8,698 bases of DNA from Psychrilyobacter sp. (GCA_023145315.1 JAGLEA010000200.1:1-8698); one strand, 5' to 3'. Positions 1-7,331 are shown, counted from the stretch's first letter. The notes: generated from the letters alone by a model not told the origin. A program made the numbers and translations.

Positions 1-293
1 ATTTGCATCTCTTGTCTAAGAGGTATCATCTCTTTAGTAGATAGATCTGTGATATCTTTTCCATTATATATAATTCTACCTGCTGTAGGAGTGTATAATT
101 TTAGTAAACTTCTACCAAATGTAGATTTTCCACATCCAGATTCTCCTACTATTCCTATTGTTTCACCTTCATATAAAACCATATCGATACCATCATTTGC
201 TTTTACAAATAATTTCTCTCCATTTTTAGTTTTACCTGTAGGAAAATGTTGTTTTAATCCCTTCGTCTCTAATATTACTTTTCTATTTTCCAT
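1..293 (-). CDS. oppF: Peptide ABC transporter ATPase, OppF/DppF type (partial, N-terminus only)
   Basis: This is the second ATPase subunit of the peptide importer; with OppD it would form the cytoplasmic nucleotide-binding heterodimer that powers uptake. Ninety-seven codons are visible before the window edge. The Walker A motif GESGCGKST lies at residues 50-58. The text breaks off just where the Q-loop would follow, so signature motif, Walker B and H-loop are outside the window. The ATG at 293 is chosen because AAGGAG lies about 8 nt upstream and the residues after it (ILETKGLKQHFPTGK) match the usual OppF/DppF N-terminus. The start lies inside the end of oppD, an 11-base overlap that suggests translational coupling. 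Assignment as F rather than D rests on the HFPTG-type N-terminus and its place after oppD. Opp versus Dpp cannot be decided from sequence alone. Confidence 0.9.
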   Translation of the reverse strand, partial: MENRKVILETKGLKQHFPTGKTKNGEKLFVKANDGIDMVLYEGETIGIVGESGCGKSTFGRSLLKLYTPTAGRIIYNGKDITDLSTKEMIPLRQEMQ

Positions 294-1302
294 CTCTTTG
301 CTCCTTATTTGGATAGAAACATCTAATAGTATGATTAGGCTCTACCTCTACAAGATTTGGTTTTTCATCGATACATTTTTGAGTTGCAAAATTACATCTT
401 GGTGCGAATCTACATCCTTTTGGTAAATTTAATGGATGAGGTACACTTCCATCTATTTGATCTAAAACTTCTACTTCTACATCTAATTTAGGAATTGATT
501 GTAATAACCCCTCTTTGTATGGATGTGAAAATTTAGATACTTTTGAGAATAATACTTCTACTGGTGCTTTTTCTACTGCTTCCCCAGTATACATTACCAC
601 TACATCGTCAGCTAGCTCTGCTATAGCTCCTAAGTCATGAGTTATAAATAAGATTGCTGTATTATGCTTTCTCTTTAGATCATTCATAAGGTTGAATATT
701 TGAGCTTGTATCGTTACATCTAGTGCTGTTGTTGGCTCATCTGCAATTAATAATTTTGGTTCGCAAGCTAGTGCCATAGCGATCATAACTCTTTGTCTCA
801 TTCCACCTGATAATTGATGTGGATAGTTATGGATAACATTTTCAGGTTCAGGTATCTTTACTTCTCTTAGAAGTTCGATAGATTTTATCCATGCTTCCTC
901 TTTTGTTTTTCCTTGATGTAAAATTAAAGGCTCTCCTAATTGTTCTCCAACTTTTAAAACTGGATTAAGAGACGTCATAGGTTCTTGGAATATCATAGAT
1001 ATTTCATTCCCTCTTACACTTCTCATCTCTTCTTCAGAGAAATCTAATAATTCTTCACCATTAAATTTTATACTTCCATCTACTATATCCCCGGGATCAT
1101 CTATTAATCTAAGGATACTAAATGATGTGATAGATTTACCAGAACCAGATTCTCCTACAACTCCTAGAGTTTTTCCAGCTTGTATTTCTAAATCTACACC
1201 ATTTACCGCTTTGATTGTACCTTTATTTGTAAAAAAGTACGTATGTAGATTTCTAATTTCTAATAAGTTTTTACTCTCTTCTGAATTTCTATTAGCTTCC
1301 AC
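283..1302 (-). CDS. oppD: Peptide ABC transporter ATPase, OppD/DppD type
   Basis: ATP-hydrolysing subunit of the oligopeptide/dipeptide importer, 339 aa, a normal length for the family. All ABC motifs are present: Walker A GESGSGKS at 50-57, Q-loop Gln106 in IFQEP, signature LSGGMRQR at 164-171, Walker B LLIADEP at 184-190 and H-loop His222. The C-terminal oligopeptide-transporter domain contains Cys297, Cys303, Cys310 and Cys328, the spacing that binds a [4Fe-4S] cluster in structurally studied DppD/OppD proteins. The start is GTG at 1302, immediately after the in-frame TAG of oppC. The next in-frame ATG is at codon 93, beyond Walker A, so GTG is the only sensible start. A purine-rich AAGGCGGGG stretch about 8 nt upstream, inside the last oppC codons, can act as ribosome binding site. 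Expression is probably coupled to oppC. Confidence 0.95.
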   Translation of the reverse strand: MEANRNSEESKNLLEIRNLHTYFFTNKGTIKAVNGVDLEIQAGKTLGVVGESGSGKSITSFSILRLIDDPGDIVDGSIKFNGEELLDFSEEEMRSVRGNEISMIFQEPMTSLNPVLKVGEQLGEPLILHQGKTKEEAWIKSIELLREVKIPEPENVIHNYPHQLSGGMRQRVMIAMALACEPKLLIADEPTTALDVTIQAQIFNLMNDLKRKHNTAILFITHDLGAIAELADDVVVMYTGEAVEKAPVEVLFSKVSKFSHPYKEGLLQSIPKLDVEVEVLDQIDGSVPHPLNLPKGCRFAPRCNFATQKCIDEKPNLVEVEPNHTIRCFYPNKEQRDGK

Positions 1303-2316
1303 CTACATCCCCGCCTTTACTAATTTTCTTCTCTTAGCTCTTTCTTTTTCTCTCTTTCTTTTTTCTTTAATTCTTAATCTTTGTTCCTTTGTTATATATT
1401 GTGCTTTGGGATCTACAGCATCTCTTAGCCCTTCTCCTACTACGTTTATACTCATAATAAGTAAGAATAAAGCTGATCCTGGGAATACCCACGTCCACCA
1501 ATAGTTAGTCATAACTATTGCATCTTTTGCTGATATACTTATTAATCTACCCCATGTAGGAATAGGTTCAGTAACTGATAATCCTAGGTAAGATAATGAA
1601 GATTCTCCTAATATTGCTCCTGCAAATGTCAAAGTTCCACTTACAATTACATATGTTAATACGTTTGGTATTAGATGTTTTGTAATTTGATTGTAACTAC
1701 TGATCCCTAAAGCTCTAGTTGCTACGATAAATTCTTGCTCTCTAAGAGATAATACTTGTCCTCTTACCATTCTTGCTAAACCAGTCCATCTTAGTAACCC
1801 TAAGATAAATATGATTAAGTAAAGTCTTAATTGAGCATCAAGATCGATAAATATTGCTGATATTGTCATAGCTATTGCTAAGAATGGGAATGAAGAAACT
1901 ACTTCTATTCCTCTCATCATCAATGTATCTATTTTTCCACCAAAGAATCCTGCTGTAGCTCCAACAGTTACTCCGATAACAACAGATAATAGTGTAGAAA
2001 GTAATCCTACTTGGATAGATATCCAACCTCCAGCTAATACTCTCAGGAATAAATCTCTTCCTTGAGCATCAGTTCCAAATATATGAGCTGCACTTGGTCT
2101 TAAATATTTATTGGGAATATCAACGTTAGCTAAGTCATAACCTGTTATTTGAATCCATATTTGTGTTCCTACTATAATAGCTATTAGAGCTAAGAATACG
2201 ATTAATCCAATCATAGCTAATCTATTATGTTGAAATTTAATCATAATTTGTTTAGTAGGAGATATAATTTTTTCATGTTCTGTATTTATTTTTTTATTAT
2301 TCAGTGTTTGGCTCAT
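1303..2316 (-). CDS. oppC: Peptide ABC transporter permease, OppC/DppC type
   Basis: Inner-membrane permease that pairs with OppB to form the peptide channel, 337 aa. An OppC_N-like first membrane segment lies at about 33-55, then the family motif FGTDAQGRDLF at 80-90, and about five further membrane segments between 98 and 294. The EAA loop that contacts the ATPases is at about 195-218 (ATRALG core, ending HLIPN). The protein closes with LRDAVDP at 297-303, where many homologues end, followed by a further 34-residue tail very rich in Lys, Arg and Glu (about 309-334). The ATG at 2316 shares its A with the oppB TAA stop (TAATG) and has AGGAGG 8 nt upstream, so it is probably translated both by reinitiation and de novo. 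The transported peptide class is not evident. Confidence 0.95.
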   Translation of the reverse strand: MSQTLNNKKINTEHEKIISPTKQIMIKFQHNRLAMIGLIVFLALIAIIVGTQIWIQITGYDLANVDIPNKYLRPSAAHIFGTDAQGRDLFLRVLAGGWISIQVGLLSTLLSVVIGVTVGATAGFFGGKIDTLMMRGIEVVSSFPFLAIAMTISAIFIDLDAQLRLYLIIFILGLLRWTGLARMVRGQVLSLREQEFIVATRALGISSYNQITKHLIPNVLTYVIVSGTLTFAGAILGESSLSYLGLSVTEPIPTWGRLISISAKDAIVMTNYWWTWVFPGSALFLLIMSINVVGEGLRDAVDPKAQYITKEQRLRIKEKRKREKERAKRRKLVKAGM

Positions 2317-3347
2317 TATTTAATCCTCCTTGCTTTTATTCTAGGATCTACTAATGTATACCCTACGTCAACAAATAAGTTTGCAAATAATGTTAATGCT
2401 GCATAGAATAATAATACTGTAGCTAGCACTCCTCTATCTTTAAACGCATAAGCTTGGTTCATTAGAAGTCCCATTCCTGGCCATGCAAATATTTTTTCTA
2501 CTATAATTGACCCACCAAATAATGCTGGAATCCAGAAACCTATAATTGTGATAACAGGTATTAAGGCATTTTTAAAAGCATGTCTATAGATAACAACTTT
2601 CTCTGATAAACCTTTTGCTCTTCCTGTTCTGATATAGTCTGCTTTTAAAACCTCTATCATAGCATTTCTAATATATCTTATTAAACTAGCTAATGATGAT
2701 AAAACAATTACCGATACTGGTAATATTAGATACATCCAATCTGGTCTTGCCCCTCTAGGATCAGACATTCCAGAAAATGGTAACCATCTTAACTTTGCTG
2801 AGAAGAATAAAACTAGTAATAAAGCCATAAAAAATGATGGTAATGAAATACCTATCATTGATACTACAGTTACTATCTTGTCATATCTAGAGTTTTTCTT
2901 AACTGCCGACTTGATTCCAATAGGTATTGCAACTAAAAATGCAATTATAAATCCAACTACATTTACTTTGAACGAGTTTAAAATGTTTGTTCCGATAAAT
3001 TCACTAATAGGTTTATTAAGTTGTACAGAGTATCCGAAGTTACCCGTTAACACATCTCCCCACCATAGAAAATATCTTATAATAAGAGGTTTATCATATC
3101 CCATAATTTTTCTCATTGTTTCAATATAAGCCAACCTTTGCTCTTCAGACATATTTGCTGTTGTTTCTGGGTTTATCATTGCTAATATTGGGTCTCCTGG
3201 CATTAATTGAATCAGTGCAAATATTATTACAGATATAACAATAATTACCGGTAATAGATAAAATATTCTTTGTCCTATATATTTTATATACGGTATTATA
3301 AGATCTAAAAAATCTCTTACTTTACCATTTTCGCTTTCTTTTTTCAT
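2316..3347 (-). CDS. oppB: Peptide ABC transporter permease, OppB/DppB type
   Basis: First permease of the peptide importer, 343 aa. It has a first membrane segment at about 27-49 followed by the family signature LMPGDP at 48-53, then a large extracytoplasmic loop with GNFGYS at 102-107. Five more membrane segments follow at roughly 125-146, 158-182, 203-223, 258-280 and 305-327. The EAA coupling loop lies at about 237-264 (DYIRTGRAKGL, later HAFKNALIP). The C-terminus VDPRIKARR is typical. The start ATG at 3347 has a G-rich AAGGGGG a few bases upstream. It lies 62 bp after oppA, separated by a hairpin, and overlaps oppC by one base. It should be co-transcribed with oppCDF, mostly by read-through from oppA. 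Confidence 0.95.
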   Translation of the reverse strand: MKKESENGKVRDFLDLIIPYIKYIGQRIFYLLPVIIVISVIIFALIQLMPGDPILAMINPETTANMSEEQRLAYIETMRKIMGYDKPLIIRYFLWWGDVLTGNFGYSVQLNKPISEFIGTNILNSFKVNVVGFIIAFLVAIPIGIKSAVKKNSRYDKIVTVVSMIGISLPSFFMALLLVLFFSAKLRWLPFSGMSDPRGARPDWMYLILPVSVIVLSSLASLIRYIRNAMIEVLKADYIRTGRAKGLSEKVVIYRHAFKNALIPVITIIGFWIPALFGGSIIVEKIFAWPGMGLLMNQAYAFKDRGVLATVLLFYAALTLFANLFVDVGYTLVDPRIKARRIK

Positions 3348-3368
3348 GGGTCCCCCTTCTTAAGAAAC

Positions 3369-3391
3369 GAGCAGAGAACAAATCTCTGCTC
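3369..3391 (-). terminator. Intercistronic hairpin between oppA and oppB (partial terminator or mRNA stabiliser)
   Basis: A perfect 9-bp inverted repeat GAGCAGAGA / TCTCTGCTC with a 5-nt loop begins 18 bp after the oppA stop codon. On the oppA transcript it is followed by GTTTCTT, a weak and interrupted U-tract, so complete termination is unlikely. Such hairpins after the first, binding-protein gene of ABC operons commonly allow partial read-through or protect the upstream mRNA from 3' exonucleases, giving more binding protein than permease. The hairpin is seen directly; the effect is inferred. Confidence 0.75.
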
Positions 3392-3409
3392 TTTCTTTAT
3401 AGATATATA

Positions 3410-5194
3410 TTACTTTAATTTTGCTTTAACTATCGCGTACGGCCATTGCCATAAAGCGTTTGTTTCAAAGTTTTCTAATTTGTTTGTATAAGCATCAAAG
3501 TAGTTGTTTGAATATAACGGTAATAAAGGTAAATCTCTGTTTACAGTTACTAACCATTCTCTCCAAGCTGCTTTATATTCTGCTACTCCTGCTTCAGTTG
3601 TAGGGTTAGCATATCTGATCTTATGTAATAAATCTTCATCAGATACATATCTAGCTGTGTTACTTGATGAACCTGATCCAAATGGTAAAAGGTTTGTTGA
3701 TGACCATGAAGAATATGGATCATTTTTAAGTCCGTATGATGTTCCACCAGTAAATGCATTATATTTTCTTTCTGATTTTGCTGAGTTACCATATAAGTTG
3801 TTTGCCATGATAGACCAATCCATAGACTCTACATTTACTGCAATTCCAAATTTCTCTTGAACTTTTTTAGTTAATGTTAAATTGATTGCATCTGTCCAAG
3901 CTGAAGTAATCGCTAAGTTAAGAGTTAACGGCTTACCTTCCCATAAATATTTATCTCCAGATTTTGTTAATTTTGCATAAGCACCTTCTGTTTTAGCTGC
4001 TGCTGTATCTAATAATTTTTGAGCAGCTTCTAAGTTTGCAGCTTCATCCCAATCTCCATTAGCATCTAATAGATCATAAGATGTTAACGATGCTTCAAAT
4101 TTACCCTCTGTTCCTAATTGTTCACCTTCATCATACATCATCCACATGTTTCTTGAGTATGGTGCATTTGAAGCTATTCCGTATTTACCTAGGAATAAGT
4201 TTCTAAATTTAATTCTATCAAATTCATATGCGAATGCTTTTCTTACTTCCATCAATTGAGAAGCTCCGAAATCAGCATGGAAAGTTATTTGTCCACCACC
4301 ATGTCTAAAGTAGTTGTTAGTTGCAAGGTTTGAAGAACCTTTTACAGCTTCGATATTTGCTTCAGATACTAATCCTGCTAAACCATCTATCTCACCAGTT
4401 ACTAATTGAGTTACTTGAGTTTCTGATGGTACATTTTGAATGATTAATGTATCTATATTTGGTTTCTCTCCTGCGAAGTTTCCTTCATAGAATTCATTTA
4501 TTGCCATCTTAACGTATTGAGACTCTTTGTACTCTACAATCTTATATGGTCCAGTTCCAATAGGAGTACTCATGTTAGCTTTAACCCATTGTTGTGGTGT
4601 GATTGCATCTTTTTCTGCACCAGCTAATACATTTTTTGAATCTAATATAAACATACTAAATGCTGATGAATCAATTGTAAAGATAACATCTTTCAATTTA
4701 AATGTTACACTATTGTTTGCTTCATCTAAAGTTACACTTTCAACATATTCATGTAAACTAGATGTTGCTCCTGTAGCTTCTAAAGCTTCCTTATCCATAT
4801 AGAAGTCATATGTAAATTTAACATCTTTTGCAGTAAATGAATCTCCATTTGAGAACTTCATTCCCTCTTTGATCTTAAATGTCCAGATATCTTCTGCTGG
4901 TGCTTCTGGAGTTGATTTTGTTAAAACTTTACTTTCAACGAATGAAGCGTCTACTAATTCCCCTTTATCTGTTGGAACTAATAATCCTCCACCCCATACT
5001 AATCTTCTTACGTTAGCATCATAAGCTGAGTTTGTCCAACCATCATAGAAATCTCCATTGAAGTTTGATGTACCCATTACAAATACTGTTGGTTTTGCTT
5101 TTCCTTCCCCTGTTGCTGTGTCACTTTCTTTTGATCCACATGATGCGAATAACGCACTCAGTAAAACAATCATAGCTAAAAACAATTTCTTCAT
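3410..5194 (-). CDS. oppA: Peptide-binding lipoprotein, family 5 solute-binding protein
   Basis: Extracytoplasmic receptor that captures peptides and delivers them to OppBC, 594 aa. Residues 1-18 form a lipoprotein signal peptide (positively charged MKK, hydrophobic core) ending in the lipobox FASC with Cys19 as the lipidation site. Phe at -3 is slightly off consensus. A Ser/Thr/Gly/Lys-rich linker follows to about residue 34. The mature part has features of the SBP_bac_5 fold: WTFKIKEGMKFSNGD at 104-118, TAKDVKFTYD at 121-130, PIGTGPYKIVEY at 211-222 and VRKAFAYEFDR at 317-327. The ATG at 5194 has GGGAGGA about 7 nt upstream. It is first in the operon, as is usual when the receptor is made in excess. 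The ligand could be peptides (most likely) or another family 5 substrate such as nickel chelates; the sequence does not decide this. Confidence 0.93.
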   Translation of the reverse strand: MKKLFLAMIVLLSALFASCGSKESDTATGEGKAKPTVFVMGTSNFNGDFYDGWTNSAYDANVRRLVWGGGLLVPTDKGELVDASFVESKVLTKSTPEAPAEDIWTFKIKEGMKFSNGDSFTAKDVKFTYDFYMDKEALEATGATSSLHEYVESVTLDEANNSVTFKLKDVIFTIDSSAFSMFILDSKNVLAGAEKDAITPQQWVKANMSTPIGTGPYKIVEYKESQYVKMAINEFYEGNFAGEKPNIDTLIIQNVPSETQVTQLVTGEIDGLAGLVSEANIEAVKGSSNLATNNYFRHGGGQITFHADFGASQLMEVRKAFAYEFDRIKFRNLFLGKYGIASNAPYSRNMWMMYDEGEQLGTEGKFEASLTSYDLLDANGDWDEAANLEAAQKLLDTAAAKTEGAYAKLTKSGDKYLWEGKPLTLNLAITSAWTDAINLTLTKKVQEKFGIAVNVESMDWSIMANNLYGNSAKSERKYNAFTGGTSYGLKNDPYSSWSSTNLLPFGSGSSSNTARYVSDEDLLHKIRYANPTTEAGVAEYKAAWREWLVTVNRDLPLLPLYSNNYFDAYTNKLENFETNALWQWPYAIVKAKLK

Positions 5195-5337
5195 TTCTTT
5201 TCCTCCCTAGTTTTTTTATTTCCTATACTTTTTCTTTCTACCCTATAAGTAAACCACATTTTCTTGTTTTTTAAAAGTTTTTGTTCTAAATTTATTCATA
5301 AACTCTATTTTTTCGTCTAATTTAAGTTTTTCCTTAC
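5195..5337 (-). other. Purine-rich leader/intergenic region between the aminopeptidase gene and oppA
   Basis: This 143-bp gap must hold any private oppA promoter. Read on the minus strand, the 60 bases before oppA are almost entirely A and G, ending in the GGGAGGA ribosome binding site. I find no convincing -35/-10 pair: TTTACT followed at about 18 nt by AGTATA is the best match and is weak. I also see no strong intrinsic terminator after the aminopeptidase gene. The only inverted repeat (AAGTTTT / AAAACTT, 5324-5346) is all A/T-rich, overlaps the stop codon and has no U-run. Read-through from the aminopeptidase gene is therefore possible. Confidence 0.4.
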
Positions 5338-6729
5338 TTAAAACTTATAGAAAACTTTGTAAGCTCTATAGATTTCATAAACGTCATATTTAGAAGCTAA
5401 CTCCATTGGTGAATGCATAGATAGTAATGCTGCTCCAGCATCAATGGTTCTTATTCCGTAGTGAGCAAGATACATAGCTACAGTACCTCCTCCTCCTTCG
5501 TCTACCTTTCCTAACATCCCTGTTTGCCATTTGATATTTGCATCATCAAAAATTGTTCTTAATTCTGCTACGTATTCTGCATCTGCATCTGATGATCCAC
5601 CTTTTCCACCTGATCCTGTATATTTAGTAAGCACTATACCATATCCTAATTTAGATGCATTTTGCTCATCATGAACAGATTTAAATAGTGGATTAAGTCC
5701 TGCATTTACATCTGATGATAAAGCATGTGAGTTCCATAACATCTTTCTTAGAAGTTGATCATTGAATTTAGCTCCTAAAAGTTTATGCATTATATCACCC
5801 ATAAAGTAATCTAAATATCTCGATTGTAAGCCTGTTGATCCCATAGATCCCACTTCTTCCTTATCTGCTAAGTAGCAAATAGAAGTTCTCTTAGGAGTTT
5901 CTTTTAAGTCAAACATAGAAACCATAGATGTATATCCACAAATTCTGTCATCATGTCCATATGCTCCTACAATAGCTCTATCTAATCCGATATCTCTTGC
6001 TTTTTCTGCTGGTACTAATTGTAATTCTGCTGATATGAAATCTTCTTCTACAATTCCATACTCGTCATTTAATTTTTTTAATACAGTATATTTGAAAGCA
6101 TCCTTATATTCTCCATCTTTTAGTGGAGTAGGAGTAGATCCAACGATGATATTCATCTCTTCACCTTTTAATACTTCACCTGCTTTTCTGTCTCTTTGTA
6201 CCTTTCTGTCTAGATGTGGCAATAGATCAGGAATTGTAAATACTGGATCTGTTGGGTCCTCACCTATAACTATATTTACCACTTTACCACCTTTTAACGC
6301 TACTACCCCGTGTAAAGATAAAGCTCTTGATGCCCATTGATATTTCTTGATTCCACCATAGTAGTGAGTTTTTAACATTGCATAGTCAGAATCTTCATAT
6401 AAAGGATTTTGTTTTAAATCTAATCTTGGAGAATCCACGTGAGATACTACAAAATTTACACCCTTTAAGATGTCCTCAGTTCCTATCACTGCTAAAATTA
6501 AGTTTTTTCCTCTATTGTTATAAAATACTTTGTCACCTGCTTTTAGCGTTTCTACTAATTCAGCATCTACAAATCCATTTTTTTCTGCCATTTCTTGAGA
6601 AACAGTTATTACCTCTCTCTCTGTTTTTGCGTCATCTAAGAATTTTTTGTACCCTTCTGAAAAATCCATAATATCTTTTTTTAGAGACTCATCAATTCCT
6701 TTCCATGCGTTTTCTTTTTTATAAAACAT
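5338..6729 (-). CDS. apeA: M18 family metallo-aminopeptidase (aminopeptidase 1)
   Basis: Cytoplasmic dizinc exopeptidase that removes N-terminal residues from peptides, about 463 aa, the usual length for bacterial M18 family 1. The metal and catalytic residues, placed by comparison with the well-studied M18 aspartyl aminopeptidase, are His97 in SHVDSPRL, Asp261 in HDDRICG, the Glu291-Glu292 pair in DKEEVGS (catalytic base, then ligand), Asp340 in SSDVNAG and His439 in SMHSPME. The family block YYGGIKKYQW is at 124-133. The reading frame also allows an ATG at 6741, giving 467 aa starting MGGV. I prefer the ATG at 6729 because the GGGGGGAG just before it looks like the ribosome binding site, and the homology-like text starts with FYKKENAWKG. 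No SD precedes 6741. The gene lies upstream of oppA in the same direction, consistent with digestion of imported peptides. Intact, no missing motif. Confidence 0.93.
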   Translation of the reverse strand: MFYKKENAWKGIDESLKKDIMDFSEGYKKFLDDAKTEREVITVSQEMAEKNGFVDAELVETLKAGDKVFYNNRGKNLILAVIGTEDILKGVNFVVSHVDSPRLDLKQNPLYEDSDYAMLKTHYYGGIKKYQWASRALSLHGVVALKGGKVVNIVIGEDPTDPVFTIPDLLPHLDRKVQRDRKAGEVLKGEEMNIIVGSTPTPLKDGEYKDAFKYTVLKKLNDEYGIVEEDFISAELQLVPAEKARDIGLDRAIVGAYGHDDRICGYTSMVSMFDLKETPKRTSICYLADKEEVGSMGSTGLQSRYLDYFMGDIMHKLLGAKFNDQLLRKMLWNSHALSSDVNAGLNPLFKSVHDEQNASKLGYGIVLTKYTGSGGKGGSSDADAEYVAELRTIFDDANIKWQTGMLGKVDEGGGGTVAMYLAHYGIRTIDAGAALLSMHSPMELASKYDVYEIYRAYKVFYKF

Positions 6730-6744
6730 TACTCCCCCCATTTA

Positions 6745-6756
6745 AATCATATGATT
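6745..6756. promoter_or_regulatory. 12-bp perfect palindrome in the aminopeptidase leader
   Basis: AATCATATGATT is its own reverse complement and sits 15 bp upstream of the preferred apeA start, between the predicted promoter and the G-run ribosome binding site. It could be an operator half-site pair or a small mRNA hairpin that affects ribosome access. In such AT-rich DNA a chance origin is also possible. Confidence 0.3.
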
Positions 6757-6792
6757 CATTTAATATATCCAATATATCTTTCTCATTTAAAA

Positions 6793-6821
6793 AATATATC
6801 ATGTATTAAAGTAAATTACAA
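6793..6821 (-). promoter_or_regulatory. Candidate sigma70-type promoter for apeA
   Basis: Reading the minus strand, TTGTAA (6821-6816) and TATATT (6798-6793) are separated by exactly 17 bp. Transcription would start near 6786 and leave a leader of roughly 55 nt before the ATG at 6729. The -35 matches the consensus at four of six positions. The box begins only about five bases beyond the U-tract of the ridA terminator, which fits an independent apeA transcript. Confidence 0.5.
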
Positions 6822-6825
6822 ACCA

Positions 6826-6862
6826 TAAAAAGAGCCGTTATTATAATAAATATAAGGCTCTT
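6826..6862 (-). terminator. Intrinsic terminator of ridA
   Basis: About 22 bp after the ridA stop, the minus strand contains AAGAGCC ... GGCTCTT (7-bp stem) with an inner TTAT/ATAA extension interrupted by one bulged base, then TTTTTAT. A stem followed at once by a U-run on the ridA transcript is a good rho-independent terminator. The opposite strand has a weaker T-run and no gene pointing into it. Confidence 0.8.
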
Positions 6863-6884
6863 CTCATTTTTTCTATATATTTTA

Positions 6885-7265
6885 TTACTTTATTGCAATA
6901 ACTTCTATCTCAACTTTTACATCTTTTGGTAGTCTAGCTACTTCTACACATGCTCTAGCAGGTTTTGTTGCATCAAAATACTCTGCATATATTTCATTAA
7001 TTTTTCCAAAGTCATTCATATCTTTAATGAATACTCCAGCTTTTACTACGTCATCTAATGTGTATCCAGCCGCTGTTAAGATAGCTTTTACATTTTCTAA
7101 CGATTGTCTAGTTTGCTCTTGTACATCTTCCGATACTAATTCCATAGTTGCAGGAACAAAAGGGATTTGTCCTGAAACATATAATGTTCCATTTGCTTCT
7201 ACTGCTTGTGAGTAAGGTCCTAGTGCTGCAGGTGCATTTTCTGTGTGAATATATCTTTTTGCCAT
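6885..7265 (-). CDS. ridA: RidA family 2-iminobutanoate/2-iminopropanoate deaminase
   Basis: RidA hydrolyses reactive enamine/imine intermediates released by PLP enzymes such as serine/threonine dehydratases to 2-oxoacids and ammonia, protecting other PLP enzymes. The 126 aa length and sequence match the canonical YjgF/YER057c/UK114 fold throughout: APAALGPYSQA at 11-21, SGQIP at 31-35, VKAILTAAG at 59-67, and the signature PARACVEVARLPKDVKVEIE at 102-121. Arg104, which anchors the substrate carboxylate, Cys106 and Glu119 align with E. coli RidA Arg105, Cys107 and Glu120, so this is an active-site-complete archetypal RidA rather than a divergent Rid subgroup. The ATG at 7265 has AGGAGGA 5 nt upstream. 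It appears monocistronic, with its own promoter and terminator. Confidence 0.96.
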   Translation of the reverse strand: MAKRYIHTENAPAALGPYSQAVEANGTLYVSGQIPFVPATMELVSEDVQEQTRQSLENVKAILTAAGYTLDDVVKAGVFIKDMNDFGKINEIYAEYFDATKPARACVEVARLPKDVKVEIEVIAIK

Positions 7266-7303
7266 TTTTTTCCTCCTGAGTATTTTATTTTACTTATAAT
7301 AAG

Positions 7304-7331
7304 AATATACTATTCAACTCTACTATGTCAA
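7304..7331 (-). promoter_or_regulatory. Sigma70-type promoter of ridA
   Basis: On the minus strand a consensus -35 TTGACA (7331-7326) and a -10 TATATT (7309-7304) are separated by 16 bp. The start point would be near 7297, giving a leader of about 30 nt that includes the AGGAGGA site. This is the best promoter match in the window and suggests steady, fairly strong expression. Confidence 0.7.

Noticed and set aside
49..426. Open frames on the plus strand opposite the transporter genes (e.g. 49-426, 1127-1504, 2878-3129, 3504-3860)
   Set aside because: They lie antisense to genes with intact family motifs, lack ribosome binding sites and show low-complexity Ser/Phe/Leu/Thr-rich translations typical of antisense frames in AT-rich DNA.
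1..5194. Nickel or other family 5 transporter instead of a peptide importer
   Set aside because: Not excluded, but the five-gene A-B-C-D-F order, the peptide-type permease motifs and the neighbouring aminopeptidase make peptide uptake the simpler reading.
5324..5346. Inverted repeat AAGTTTT / AAAACTT overlapping the apeA stop, considered as a terminator
   Set aside because: The stem has only one G-C pair, a 9-nt loop and no following U-run on the transcribed strand, so it would be a very weak hairpin.
6035..6671. Plus-strand open frames opposite apeA
   Set aside because: Antisense to a fully motif-complete M18 peptidase, with no ribosome binding site or promoter and no recognisable protein features.
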